64,000 bases of DNA. Origin: Chryseobacterium sp. MA9 (GTDB lineage Bacteria; Bacteroidota; Bacteroidia; Flavobacteriales; Weeksellaceae). A program made the translations under genes and the position numbers. The notes below the pieces were generated by a model. The model had not been told where the DNA came from. It worked only from the letters and a program-made list of their open reading frames with translations, and did no database searches. Positions 18,132 to 26,679 of this stretch are shown piece by piece (position 1 is the stretch's first letter; every line of letters begins with the position of its first letter). The stretch covers positions 3,100,001 to 3,164,000 of the forward strand of contig NZ_CP075170.1 in the NCBI RefSeq assembly GCF_024399315.1. The letters are read 5' to 3'.

Positions 18132-18273
18132 TTTATAAATTATAGTTTTTTATCAGTTTGCGAAAATACACATTTTTAAGAAATTACAGAAACAGAACTG
18201 CTTTATTTTGATTTTTAATGCAAAGTTTATCTAAAAAAGGAAATTTTGACCGTATTTTTAAGTAAAAAACAAA

Positions 18274-18288
18274 TGGCATAAGTATTGT
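18274..18288 (+). promoter_or_regulatory. lon: possible sigma-54-type promoter of lon
   Basis: TGGCAT at 18274-18279 followed by TTGT at 18285-18288 resembles the -24/-12 pattern TGGCAC-N5-TTGC with correct GG-to-GT spacing. The -12 C is replaced by T. A start near 18300 would give a 90-base leader containing the two repeats below. No clear TAnnTTTG element is seen in this stretch. Confidence 0.35.
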
Positions 18289-18302
18289 GCATTTTTAGAA
18301 TA

Positions 18303-18338
18303 TTATAATATGCCACACGTTTTCAGAGCATATTATAA
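18303..18338 (+). repeat. 11-bp perfect inverted repeat in the lon leader
   Basis: TTATAATATGC at 18303-18313 and GCATATTATAA at 18328-18338 are exact reverse complements with a 14-base loop. It could be an operator or an RNA hairpin. Confidence 0.8.
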
Positions 18339-18365
18339 AAAATCCCTTTAACGATAAAAAACGAA

Positions 18366-18382
18366 AATGACAATTTGTCATT
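18366..18382 (+). promoter_or_regulatory. lon: 17-bp palindrome just before lon start
   Basis: AATGACAA-T-TTGTCATT is a perfect 8-bp inverted repeat with a one-base centre, ending 9 bases before the lon ATG. It may be an operator, or a hairpin covering the ribosome landing site. It is not CIRCE. Confidence 0.6.
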
Positions 18383-18391
18383 CGATTGACT

Positions 18392-20797
18392 ATGACAGAA
18401 TTTGAAGATATTAGTTTAGAAGAAATGATCAGCGATGGATTTGATATCGTAGCTGAAGAAATCAATCTTTCCGACTTCGCAGAGACTGATAAAAATTCCG
18501 AACAGAAAATATTCCCGATACTTCCCGTAAGAAATATGGTTATGTTCCCTAATGTAGTAATTCCTATTACCGCAGGGAGAAAAAACTCTATACAGCTTCT
18601 TGAGGAAGCACAGAAGAACGGGGATTTCATTGGAATTGTAAGCCAGAAAAATTCGGATATGGAACAACCTTCCGAAAAAGATATTTATACTACCGGTACA
18701 TTAGCAAAGATCATCAAGATCATTAAGCTTCCGGAAGGAAATATTACAGCAATCACGAAAGGGTTCCATCGGTTCAAGATTAAAAAGATCATTGAAAACC
18801 AACCTTATTTCAGAGCAGAAATATCAAAATTAAAAGATACGCGTCCTAAAAACCAGGAGGAATATGAAGCATTACTTGAGAACATCAAGGATCTTGCTTT
18901 AAAGATTATTGAACTGGACCCGAATATTCCTAATGCGGCGAACTTCGCGATCAAAAATATCAATAACAATGATGATCTTCTTAATTTCATCTGCACCAAT
19001 GCCAATTTTTCTTCAATTGCAAAACAAAAGCTTCTTGAAGAGAAAAGTCTGATGATAAGAGCTAATCAATGCTATGAAATGATGCATGAGGATTTCAGAA
19101 AACTGGAACTGAGAAGTCAGATTCATCAGAAAACCTCCAAGGATCTTGACAAGCAGCAGAGAGAATATTTTCTGAATCAACAGATCAGAACCATCCAGGA
19201 AGAATTGGGCGGAGGACCTGAAAGTGATGTTGAAGATCTGATTGCCAAGGCTAAAACCAAAAAATGGAACAAAGAAGTAGAAGAGCATTTCCAGAAGGAA
19301 ATCGGCAGACTGCAACGTCAGAATCCTAATTCTCCGGATTATAATGTACAGAGAAATTATCTGGATTTCTTTACGGATCTCCCTTGGGAAACCTATACAA
19401 AAGATGTTTTTGATATTGCCAAGGCCGAAAAAGTTCTTGACAAGGCTCACTTTGGGCTGGAAGATATCAAGAAAAGAATTCTGGAGCACATGGCTGTTTT
19501 AAAGCTAAAAAACAACATGAAATCTCCCATCTTATTACTAGTAGGGCCTCCTGGGGTTGGTAAGACTTCTTTAGGAAAGTCTATTGCAGATGCTCTAGGA
19601 AGAAAATACGTGAGATTATCATTAGGTGGTCTTCATGACGAGAGTGAAATCCGCGGACATAGAAAAACCTATATTGGTGCTATGGCGGGAAGAATTTTAC
19701 AGTCTATCAAAAAATCCGGTACTTCAAATCCGGTAATTGTTCTCGATGAGATTGATAAAATAGGACAGGGTCTTCATGGGGATCCAAGTTCAGCATTACT
19801 AGAAGTTCTTGATCCTGAACAAAATAAGTCTTTCTATGACAATTTCCTTGAAATGGGTTATGATCTGTCAAAAGTAATGTTTATTGCTACAGCCAATTCT
19901 CTTTCAACGATACAGACGCCTCTTTTAGACAGAACGGAGATCATTCAGATTGCCGGTTATACTTTGGAGGAAAAGATTGAGATTGCGAAAAGACATTTAA
20001 TCAAGAAACAGCAGGAGGAAAATGGTCTGGATGCAAAATCATTCAAACTTGGAAACGCAGAGCTTAAGCATATTATAGAAGCCCATACTTCTGAAAGCGG
20101 TGTAAGAACTCTGGAGAAAAGAATTGCTGCCATTGGAAGATGGGTAGCACTACAGACGGCTTTGGTAAAAGAATATGATCCAAAAATTTCGCTTGAAAAA
20201 GTAGATGAAATTCTGGGAGTTCCAAGACCGAAAAGCTTATCTGAGATCACTGGAGTCCCGGGAGTTGTAACAGGTCTTGCCTGGACTAGTGTAGGCGGAG
20301 ATATTCTTTATATTGAAAGTATTCTAAGCAATGGAAAAGGTTCTTTGACGATGACCGGAAATCTTGGAACGGTAATGAAAGAATCTGCTACTATTGCTCT
20401 TGAATATATTAAAGCTAAACATGACGAACTGGGAATTCCTCAGGAGGAACTGGACAAGAAAAATGTTCACGTACACGTTCCTGAAGGGGCAACACCTAAG
20501 GACGGACCGTCTGCAGGTATCGCTATGCTGACTTCAATGGTTTCTTCTTTTAAAAATAAGAAGATAAAACCCCATCTTGCGATGACGGGAGAAATTACTC
20601 TAAGAGGAAAAGTACTTCCTGTAGGAGGAATCAAAGAAAAACTTCTTGCCGCTACAAGAGCCGGAATTAAAGATGTTATTCTTTGTGAAGCCAACAGAAA
20701 AGACGTGGAAGAGATCAAAAAAGATTATTTAAAAGGTCTTAAAGTACATTACGTAAGCAGAATGGAAGAAGTCATTGATATCGCCATTGAAGAATAA
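18392..20797 (+). CDS. lon: ATP-dependent protease La
   Basis: Lon degrades damaged and regulatory proteins in the cytoplasm. From the ATG at 18392 it is 801 residues. An N-terminal substrate-binding domain begins near FPILPVRNMVMFP. The AAA+ module has Walker A GPPGVGKTS at 385-393 and Walker B VIVLDEIDK. The C-terminal protease domain has catalytic Ser707 in DGPSAGIAM and the partner Lys in GIKEKLLAA. An upstream TTG at 18386 is in frame, but the ATG is favoured. The leader holds a possible sigma-54 site and two inverted repeats. Confidence 0.97.
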   Translation: MTEFEDISLEEMISDGFDIVAEEINLSDFAETDKNSEQKIFPILPVRNMVMFPNVVIPITAGRKNSIQLLEEAQKNGDFIGIVSQKNSDMEQPSEKDIYTTGTLAKIIKIIKLPEGNITAITKGFHRFKIKKIIENQPYFRAEISKLKDTRPKNQEEYEALLENIKDLALKIIELDPNIPNAANFAIKNINNNDDLLNFICTNANFSSIAKQKLLEEKSLMIRANQCYEMMHEDFRKLELRSQIHQKTSKDLDKQQREYFLNQQIRTIQEELGGGPESDVEDLIAKAKTKKWNKEVEEHFQKEIGRLQRQNPNSPDYNVQRNYLDFFTDLPWETYTKDVFDIAKAEKVLDKAHFGLEDIKKRILEHMAVLKLKNNMKSPILLLVGPPGVGKTSLGKSIADALGRKYVRLSLGGLHDESEIRGHRKTYIGAMAGRILQSIKKSGTSNPVIVLDEIDKIGQGLHGDPSSALLEVLDPEQNKSFYDNFLEMGYDLSKVMFIATANSLSTIQTPLLDRTEIIQIAGYTLEEKIEIAKRHLIKKQQEENGLDAKSFKLGNAELKHIIEAHTSESGVRTLEKRIAAIGRWVALQTALVKEYDPKISLEKVDEILGVPRPKSLSEITGVPGVVTGLAWTSVGGDILYIESILSNGKGSLTMTGNLGTVMKESATIALEYIKAKHDELGIPQEELDKKNVHVHVPEGATPKDGPSAGIAMLTSMVSSFKNKKIKPHLAMTGEITLRGKVLPVGGIKEKLLAATRAGIKDVILCEANRKDVEEIKKDYLKGLKVHYVSRMEEVIDIAIEE

Positions 20798-20828
20798 ACA
20801 ACTTATAACATATTAACTTCTCAATAGG

Positions 20829-20866
20829 GAAACACGTTCTGATATCCAGGGCGTGTTTCTGTTTTA
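20829..20866 (+). terminator. likely lon terminator
   Basis: GAAACACG at 20829-20836 pairs with CGTGTTTC at 20852-20859, followed by TGTTTTAT. It lies 32 bases after the lon stop. The loop is 15 bases and the T tract short, so strength is uncertain. Confidence 0.6.
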
Positions 20867-21003
20867 TAAACAAATACATCCTTTTCTTCATTACGTGGAA
20901 TAAAATTTGATACAATAGAAGAAAATTCCGAAGGATTGGATAAAAAATTTTTCAATTCAGTTGGGTTTTCTTACTTTTATTCCACACTGCAGATTTTTAG
21001 ATT

Positions 21004-22116
21004 ATGAATTTTCTTAGACTTCCTTTCCTTGTCAAGCTTACACTTGTGGTAATTTCCATCATCGGTCTTGGCTACCTGCTGGCATTGGGACAGACTATTT
21101 TAGCTCCGTTTTTCCTTGCATTCCTTATGGCTATGCTGTTTTTGCCGGCGGCTACTTTTATGGAAAGAAAGTTAAGACTTCCAAGATCAATGTCCACAAT
21201 GACCTCAGTGTTCATTATGCTGATTATTTTAGGCGGAATCATTTACTTTTTCACCAATCAGCTATCAGATTTCAGTAAGGACCTCCCTCATCTCAGTGAG
21301 CAGTTTACAACTGTTTTCAATGGTCTGCAGCACTGGGTTTCCAAAACGTTTAATGTGAAAGTAGATGAACAGGTAGATTATATCAACCAAGGATTGAATA
21401 AGCTTCTGTCTTCTTCAGGCGCTATTTTAGGATTTACTTTTGGAATTTTTTCCACGGGATTCGGCTTTATTATATTTTTCACCCTGTTTTTTATCTTTAT
21501 TTTAAATTACAGAAGGCTTTTAAATAACTTTATCGTTACCGTTTTCAACGAAAGACATAAATCAAGTGTACAGGAAGCTGTAAATGAGATTCGTATCATG
21601 ACCAAGAAATATATCTTCGGGCTTTTTCTTCAGGTGATTATTGTTTCAATTTTAACATCCATTCTCCTTACAATTCTGGGGGTGAAATACGCCATCCTCT
21701 TAGGAGTTCTTACTGGATTATTAAACGTTATTCCATATCTTGGAATTTTTATTTCACTTTTAATTTCCTGTTTTATAGCTTTTGCAACTTCTACTCCTTC
21801 TACCTGTATTTATGTTGCTTTGGGATATATCGCCATTCACGCTGTAGATGGAAATATTGTTCTGCCATTTGTTGTGGGCTCTAAAGTAAAAATTAATGCT
21901 TTGTTTTCTTTTATTGGTATTCTTTTAGGAGAGCATCTTTGGGGAATTGCAGGCATGTTCCTGTGTATACCGGCAATTGCCATTATTAAGATTATTTGTG
22001 AAAGAGTAGACGATCTTAAACCTTGGGGAAGGTTGCTTGGGGAAGAACCGAGACCTCATAAGAAGAAGAAAACTTATAAGATTTCCAAGAATATTACACT
22101 GAAGGAAATGGACTGA
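21004..22116 (+). CDS. AI-2E family transporter (PerM/YdiK-like)
   Basis: This 370-residue membrane protein has about seven to eight helices. The N-terminal pair FLALAFLMAML-like and the C-terminal helices with GLLNVIPYLGIFISLL and IAIHAVDGNIVLPFVVG match the AI-2E exporter family (PF01594). Members export autoinducer-2 or act in ion or solute efflux, and the substrate here cannot be assigned. The C-terminus is basic. It stands alone between lon and a convergent bacteriocin-like gene. Confidence 0.9.
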   Translation: MNFLRLPFLVKLTLVVISIIGLGYLLALGQTILAPFFLAFLMAMLFLPAATFMERKLRLPRSMSTMTSVFIMLIILGGIIYFFTNQLSDFSKDLPHLSEQFTTVFNGLQHWVSKTFNVKVDEQVDYINQGLNKLLSSSGAILGFTFGIFSTGFGFIIFFTLFFIFILNYRRLLNNFIVTVFNERHKSSVQEAVNEIRIMTKKYIFGLFLQVIIVSILTSILLTILGVKYAILLGVLTGLLNVIPYLGIFISLLISCFIAFATSTPSTCIYVALGYIAIHAVDGNIVLPFVVGSKVKINALFSFIGILLGEHLWGIAGMFLCIPAIAIIKIICERVDDLKPWGRLLGEEPRPHKKKKTYKISKNITLKEMD

Positions 22117-22206
22117 TCATGAATAATAAGTGATAAGTAATAGGTAAAGGATAATAATTAATATCACTCCAACTTTGAATACTTAAACTTTGGATTTTAA
22201 ATAACA

Positions 22207-22238
22207 AAGACTGCCTTTTTCAAGACAGTCTTTTTTTA
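22207..22238. terminator. intrinsic terminator between convergent genes
   Basis: AAAGACTG at 22207-22214 pairs with CAGTCTTT at 22226-22233, followed by TTTTT on the plus strand. It lies immediately after the minus-strand peptide gene stop (22245) and 90 bases after the exporter stop, so it may serve both. Confidence 0.75.
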
Positions 22239-22244
22239 TTTTTG

Positions 22245-22493
22245 TTATGAAAGAGGACACAAAGGACTCGTTCCATTTGGACAAGTATCTGTACATAGGA
22301 TATAGGACTGACTGTCCGGACAGTATCCATAAGTCGGGCCTCCCGGATCTCCTCCAGGGCCACCTAAACAAGGATCTCCTGGTGGAATTTTACATGGACA
22401 CCCTATTGGGCCAATATCACATTTTCCAATACCTGCTCCTCCCTGGATTTCTCTTAAATCCGTGCGGCTTAATTTTTTAAGATTTTTTTGCAT
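22245..22493 (-). CDS. bacteriocin-like GG-leader, cysteine-rich peptide
   Basis: The 82-residue product starts MQKNLKKLSRTDLREIQGG, a double-glycine leader (G18-G19) of the type widespread in Chryseobacterium bacteriocin-like proteins. The predicted mature peptide of 63 residues is rich in Gly and Pro and has eight cysteines at 25, 32, 34, 42, 58, 67, 71 and 79, enough for four disulfides. The leader would be cut by a C39 peptidase-containing ABC exporter, but none lies in this window. Biological activity is unknown. It is a single gene with its own terminator. Confidence 0.82.
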   Translation of the reverse strand: MQKNLKKLSRTDLREIQGGAGIGKCDIGPIGCPCKIPPGDPCLGGPGGDPGGPTYGYCPDSQSYILCTDTCPNGTSPLCPLS

Positions 22494-22622
22494 GAGTTAT
22501 TAGTTTTAATTTGCATCCCGAAGATATACAATAAAAATTATACAAAAGCACTAATTAACGTACATTAACAATTGATTTCATATTTTATGTTAAATAAAAC
22601 CCAACATATCCTATTTTTATTT

Positions 22623-22630
22623 TACATTTG
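22623..22630 (+). promoter_or_regulatory. possible -7 element of the DoxX gene
   Basis: TACATTTG matches TAnnTTTG 17 bases before the ATG at 22648. No good -33 TTTG is seen at the expected distance. Confidence 0.3.
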
Positions 22631-22647
22631 ATATTAAATCATCAATC

Positions 22648-23025
22648 ATGAAAATAATAAAATTCATTTTATGCTTACTTTTCGGGCTTATGTTTATTAA
22701 TGCCGGATTAAACAAGTTTTTTAATTATATGCCTATGGAGAAACCCACTCCGGAGCAGATGAAACTTTTCGCAGCTTTTGGAGAAATTAGCTGGCTGATG
22801 CCACTAGTGGGCATCGTTGAAGTCATTGGCGGATTATTATTCATTTTTCCAAAGACAAGAGCACTGGGAGCTATTGTTATTTTACCTGTCATGGTAGGAA
22901 TTGTCACTCATGTTTTCACTATGGATAAATCTCCAATGGGAATGGGTATTGCCGGGGTGATGTTCCTGATCAATCTTTGGATGATTATTGACAACAAGGA
23001 AAAATATAAACATTTAGTTTCTTAA
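22648..23025 (+). CDS. DoxX family membrane protein
   Basis: The 125-residue protein has four hydrophobic helices and the DoxX-type start GLMFINAGLNKFF, with KFF following the small-residue helix. DoxX-like proteins are small inner-membrane proteins linked to redox stress in some bacteria, with no agreed reaction. A met-rich loop MDKSPMGMG lies between helices 3 and 4. It is a single gene: the next on the right is convergent and the peptide gene on the left is divergent. Confidence 0.88.
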   Translation: MKIIKFILCLLFGLMFINAGLNKFFNYMPMEKPTPEQMKLFAAFGEISWLMPLVGIVEVIGGLLFIFPKTRALGAIVILPVMVGIVTHVFTMDKSPMGMGIAGVMFLINLWMIIDNKEKYKHLVS

Positions 23026-23030
23026 GGCTT

Positions 23031-23132
23031 CAGATAATAGGTTGCAGGTTGTAGTTCTTATAGTGATCAATTAAAATTTACTGTTGTTAATCAGTCTGAA
23101 ACACACTTCAGCCACCTATAACCTATCATCTG
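23031..23132. repeat. imperfect inverted repeat in a convergent gap
   Basis: CAGATAATAGGTTGCAGGT at 23031-23049 is the near reverse complement of the segment at 23114-23132 (CAGATGATAGGTTATAGGT), with three mismatches. The loop is 64 bases. It may be a REP-like element or a long terminator structure between DoxX and the acyl-CoA dehydrogenase gene. Confidence 0.6.
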
Positions 23133-23143
23133 CTACCTACTCC

Positions 23144-24502
23144 CTACACGAAAGCACTAAAGCCTGTAATGGAGCGTCCTACAATCAATGAATTGATTTC
23201 TTTCGTTCCTTCATAAGAATAAATAGCTTCTGCATCGGCAACAAATCTGGCGACATCGTACTCCAGCAGAATTCCGTTGCCTCCCATCACCTCTCTTGCT
23301 CTGGAAACAATATCTCTTGTTCTGAGAGTACAGAAAACTTTAGCTAGAGAAGCATGTTCATCTTTTAAAATTCCTTCATCCTGCATTTCGGACAATCTGA
23401 AAACCATCGTTTGCATAGCAGTAAGATTTGACAGCATTTCTACTAAGTGTCCCTGAATCATTTGAAATGAAGCAATAGGTCTTCCAAACTGTTCTCTTTT
23501 TCGGGTATAATCCAAAGCACTTTCATAAGCTCCGCGTGCGCAGCCTGTGGCCATCCATGCTACTCCTGCTCTGGTCATTCTCAGTACTTTTCCGGTATCT
23601 TTAAAGGAATTGGCATTCTGTAAACGGTTTTCTTCGGTTACAAGACAGTCTTTTAAAGTAATCAATCCATTCTGAACAATCCTTAAAGCCATTTTTCCCT
23701 TGATTTTTTCTACGGAATATCCCGGATTATCTTTTTCTACAATAAACCCTTTCACTTCACCGCTGTCCAGATCTCTTGCCCAGATAATAATAAGATCTGC
23801 AAAAGTGGCATTGCCGATCCATTTTTTCTGACCATTCAGAACCCAGCCTTCTGGTGTTTTTTTACAGGTTACCGTAAGTCCGCCTGCAGCACCGGAACCT
23901 ACTTCCGGCTCTGTAAGCCCGAAAGCTCCTATTTTTTCAAATTTCTGCATCTGTGGAAGCCATTTTTGCTTCTGTTCTTCAGATCCGCAGATATAGATAG
24001 AACCCATTGCCAGCCCGGATTGTACTCCGAAAAATGTAGCAATAGAGGCATCAACTCTCGCCATTTCCATCGCTATAACACCTTCCATCAGGAAAGGCAT
24101 TCCGGGGCAGCCATAGCCTTCATAAGTAACACCGCAGATATCAAGCTTCTGGAATTTCGGGATCAGTTCAAAAGGAAATTCGTCTCTGAGCCAGTAATGA
24201 TTCACCAAAGGCTTTACTTCTTTTTCCATGAATGCTCTTACTTTAAGCTGAATTTCACGTTGTTCAGGAGTAAGGGTATGGTAGATATCATAAAAGTCTC
24301 CATCAATAGGTGGAAGTTCTTTCTTTTTCTTTTCCGGATCCAGCATTTTCATGAGCCCGGAAAGCTGTTTATCATCCAGTTTTGAGAAATTATGCATCAG
24401 TTTTGAAAGATCCACCTTTTGAGAAATGGCACTCAGCTGATCAAAATCTATGGATGTGAATAGTCCTATTGCGTTTCTGATTTTGGAAAAGGTATTTGAC
24501 AT
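23144..24502 (-). CDS. acyl-CoA dehydrogenase, glutaryl-CoA dehydrogenase-like
   Basis: From the ATG at 24502 the flavoprotein has 452 residues. About 60 extra N-terminal residues precede the usual fold. FAD-binding motifs GAFGLTEPEVGS and KKWIGN are present, and the C-terminal segment YSYEGTKEIN contains the glutamate used as catalytic base in glutaryl-CoA dehydrogenases. It should oxidise an acyl-CoA and pass electrons to electron-transfer flavoprotein. The track-length start at 24559 adds MLSEQFLLIFY, which is less convincing. No other fatty-acid gene is adjacent. Confidence 0.88.
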   Translation of the reverse strand: MSNTFSKIRNAIGLFTSIDFDQLSAISQKVDLSKLMHNFSKLDDKQLSGLMKMLDPEKKKKELPPIDGDFYDIYHTLTPEQREIQLKVRAFMEKEVKPLVNHYWLRDEFPFELIPKFQKLDICGVTYEGYGCPGMPFLMEGVIAMEMARVDASIATFFGVQSGLAMGSIYICGSEEQKQKWLPQMQKFEKIGAFGLTEPEVGSGAAGGLTVTCKKTPEGWVLNGQKKWIGNATFADLIIIWARDLDSGEVKGFIVEKDNPGYSVEKIKGKMALRIVQNGLITLKDCLVTEENRLQNANSFKDTGKVLRMTRAGVAWMATGCARGAYESALDYTRKREQFGRPIASFQMIQGHLVEMLSNLTAMQTMVFRLSEMQDEGILKDEHASLAKVFCTLRTRDIVSRAREVMGGNGILLEYDVARFVADAEAIYSYEGTKEINSLIVGRSITGFSAFV

Positions 24503-24710
24503 AGTGATAGATTGTAGTTTTGGTTTGTAAAAGATAAGCAAAAATTGCTCCGAAAGCAAAGGGCCAGGTTCTTCTCTATTTTACAAAACACTTAATTTCA
24601 ACCAATTAAAACATCATATTTTATTTACAAGCTTTTTACTTTTGATTTTCAAGCATTACAAAAGATCCTGACTGAACTTTGACTTTAGGAAAACAATAAA
24701 AATCAACGCT

Positions 24711-25622
24711 ATGAAAACGACTTACATTAAATTATCTCTATCTGCTGTTATTTTACTAGGTATTTATTCATGTAAAAAAGGCGAAGTTTCTTCTACAGAT
24801 CTTGAAGCCTATTCTACTACAGATTCAGCAGTGGCTGTTGTATCAGACAGTATCTCATCGGTCGCAGATATGAAAGTAAAAGACAAGCAGTTTATCAAGA
24901 CTGCAGATGTGAGTATGGAAGTAAAAGATGTGTACAATGCAACCATCGCTATTGAAAAATCGGTACAGGAGCTTGGAGGATTTGTGACCAATAGTAATCT
25001 TCAAAGTAATGTGGTTTCTGAAAACACCTACAACACTTCCAATGAAGAAGCTATGCTGGTCAAAAAATACCAGTCGGAGAACAGAATGCAGGTACGCATT
25101 CCTACGGAAAAGCTCGGTGAACTTTTAACAGCAATCAATACAAACAAATTATTTCTTAATTCAAGATCCATCAATGCAGAAGATGTGACAGCCAGTATCA
25201 AATATTCTGAACTGGAAGGAAAAAGAAATCAAAAAACTTCTGAGAATATTAATAAGCTTAAAACAAATAAAGATAAAGTAACGCTGGACGATGAGAATAT
25301 GTCTGAAGGGAATCTTCAAAAGCTGCAAAGTATGAATATGACGGATGATCTTAAATACAGCACCATTGACATCTACATCAAAGAACCTCAATTGCGTATT
25401 GCTGAAATTGCTGTCACCAACACCACAAGCATTGATAATAAATATAAATACAATTTTATCTATGATGCAAAAGATGGTTTTGTGTACGGATTCTATCTGA
25501 TTCAGAGAATCATAGTGGCTCTTATCAATGTATGGCCTCTTTTATTAATTGCAGCTGCTCTGATCTATTTCCTAAGAAAAAGAAAAATTTCAAAACCTGA
25601 ACAGCCAAAAATTCAGGAATAA
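24711..25622 (+). CDS. DUF4349 domain-containing lipoprotein
   Basis: The 303-residue protein has a lipoprotein signal with IYSC and lipidated C21. The DUF4349 region starts near QFIKTADVSMEVKDVYNA and has a central coiled-coil-like segment rich in Asn, Lys and Glu. It ends with a membrane helix (about residues 262-285) and a basic tail RKRKIS. Proteins of this family are membrane-linked and of unknown function. It has a clear terminator downstream and is divergent from the dehydrogenase gene. Confidence 0.87.
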   Translation: MKTTYIKLSLSAVILLGIYSCKKGEVSSTDLEAYSTTDSAVAVVSDSISSVADMKVKDKQFIKTADVSMEVKDVYNATIAIEKSVQELGGFVTNSNLQSNVVSENTYNTSNEEAMLVKKYQSENRMQVRIPTEKLGELLTAINTNKLFLNSRSINAEDVTASIKYSELEGKRNQKTSENINKLKTNKDKVTLDDENMSEGNLQKLQSMNMTDDLKYSTIDIYIKEPQLRIAEIAVTNTTSIDNKYKYNFIYDAKDGFVYGFYLIQRIIVALINVWPLLLIAAALIYFLRKRKISKPEQPKIQE

Positions 25623-25633
25623 AAAAGCTATCC

Positions 25634-25647
25634 TAACCAATTGGTTA
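25634..25647. repeat. perfect 14-bp palindrome
   Basis: TAACCAATTGGTTA is an exact palindrome 11 bases after the DUF4349 gene stop. It could be a protein binding site, but it sits before a terminator and may be incidental. Confidence 0.5.
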
Positions 25648-25670
25648 TCATCATAATTTTAGATTTTACA

Positions 25671-25697
25671 GCCTCCTGTTTTCAGGAGGTTTTTATT
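25671..25697 (+). terminator. intrinsic terminator
   Basis: CCTCCTG at 25672-25678 pairs with CAGGAGG at 25683-25689 around a TTTT loop, followed by TTTTTATTTTT. It ends the DUF4349 transcript. Confidence 0.85.
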
Positions 25698-25713
25698 TTT
25701 TTTGAAAAAAAAC

Positions 25714-25728
25714 TGTAACGATTGTAAC
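25714..25728 (+). promoter_or_regulatory. possible ECF-type promoter direct repeat before the TraB/GumN gene
   Basis: TGTAAC occurs twice, at 25714-25719 and 25723-25728, with a 9-base period. TGTAAC is a common -35 element for extracytoplasmic-function sigma factors, and a sigma factor gene lies in the operon that follows. The -10 element is not certain. Confidence 0.3.
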
Positions 25729-25779
25729 TCTTGTTTTACCTACTGATTAAAAGAACAGAAAATCAAAAAAATTAATACT

Positions 25780-26655
25780 ATGAAAAATTTAATAAAACTT
25801 GGATTCGCAGCATTATTATCCATGAACTCGATGACTGCAAAAGCACAGAATACAGACACCGGAAAAGACAACAGCCTGCTTTGGGAAGTCTCAGGAAACG
25901 GCCTTTCCAAACCTTCTTACATTACCGGAACTTTTCATATCTTATGCGGTAAAGATTTTGAAATAAAACCTAAGGTATTGAAAGCTCTTGAGAAATCTGA
26001 CAGTTTTGTCATGGAAATCAATTATACAGATCCTGCCGAAATGATATCACTGCAAAAAATGTTTCAGACCGATAAAAAAATATCTGATCAGCTTTCTCCC
26101 GATGAAGCTAAAGAATTGAATACTATTCTCGTCAATTACGGAACAGATCTGAAAAGCATCGACTCTTCAAGCCCTCAGGCTCTTTATGCTCTGCTTTCTA
26201 CCAAAGCTATTCCTTGCCCTAAAACTGAAATAAAGCTTTACGAAATGGAACTCCTGCAGAAAGCAATAAAAGACAAGAAGAGCATCAGAGGATTGGAAAA
26301 AGTAGAGGATCAGATGAAATCCATTAACAAAGCTTATGATCTGAAAAGCACCATCGCCCAACTTAAAATGGGAAATGAGTATGAAGTACTATTCAGACAA
26401 ATGATCGAAGCTTTTAAAAATGAAAATGTACAATCTCTTTACAGTCTTTTCAAGGATGAAAGATTTATGAATTCCCAACAGGAAAAAGCAATGCTGACTG
26501 ACAGAAATCAAAATTGGGTAAAAATAATGCCGGAAATGATGAAAAAAGAAGGTTCCTTCTTTGCTGTCGGAGGATCTCATCTTATGGGTAAAAACGGAAT
26601 TATTCCTCTTCTTCAGGCAAAAGGCTACACCGTAAAACCTATATCAAGTTTATAA
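25780..26655 (+). CDS. TraB/GumN family protein
   Basis: The 291-residue secreted or membrane protein has an N-terminal signal (about residues 1-22, ending with AKA). The TraB/GumN fold shows GLSKPSYITGTFHI near the start, and GGSHLMGKNGIIPLL with a C-terminal GYTVKPI at the end, both conserved family elements with possible metal-binding His residues. Function in bacteria is unclear. Members are thought to be peptidase-like. It is followed after 24 bases by a sigma factor gene, so it may be the first gene of a stress operon. Confidence 0.85.
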   Translation: MKNLIKLGFAALLSMNSMTAKAQNTDTGKDNSLLWEVSGNGLSKPSYITGTFHILCGKDFEIKPKVLKALEKSDSFVMEINYTDPAEMISLQKMFQTDKKISDQLSPDEAKELNTILVNYGTDLKSIDSSSPQALYALLSTKAIPCPKTEIKLYEMELLQKAIKDKKSIRGLEKVEDQMKSINKAYDLKSTIAQLKMGNEYEVLFRQMIEAFKNENVQSLYSLFKDERFMNSQQEKAMLTDRNQNWVKIMPEMMKKEGSFFAVGGSHLMGKNGIIPLLQAKGYTVKPISSL

Positions 26656-26679
26656 CCATAACCAAACCATGAAAAGACT

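Noticed and set aside
18386..18391. TTG as the start of lon
   Set aside because: It is followed 6 bases later by an in-frame ATG, and the palindrome just before fits better with the ATG. The extra two residues have no support.
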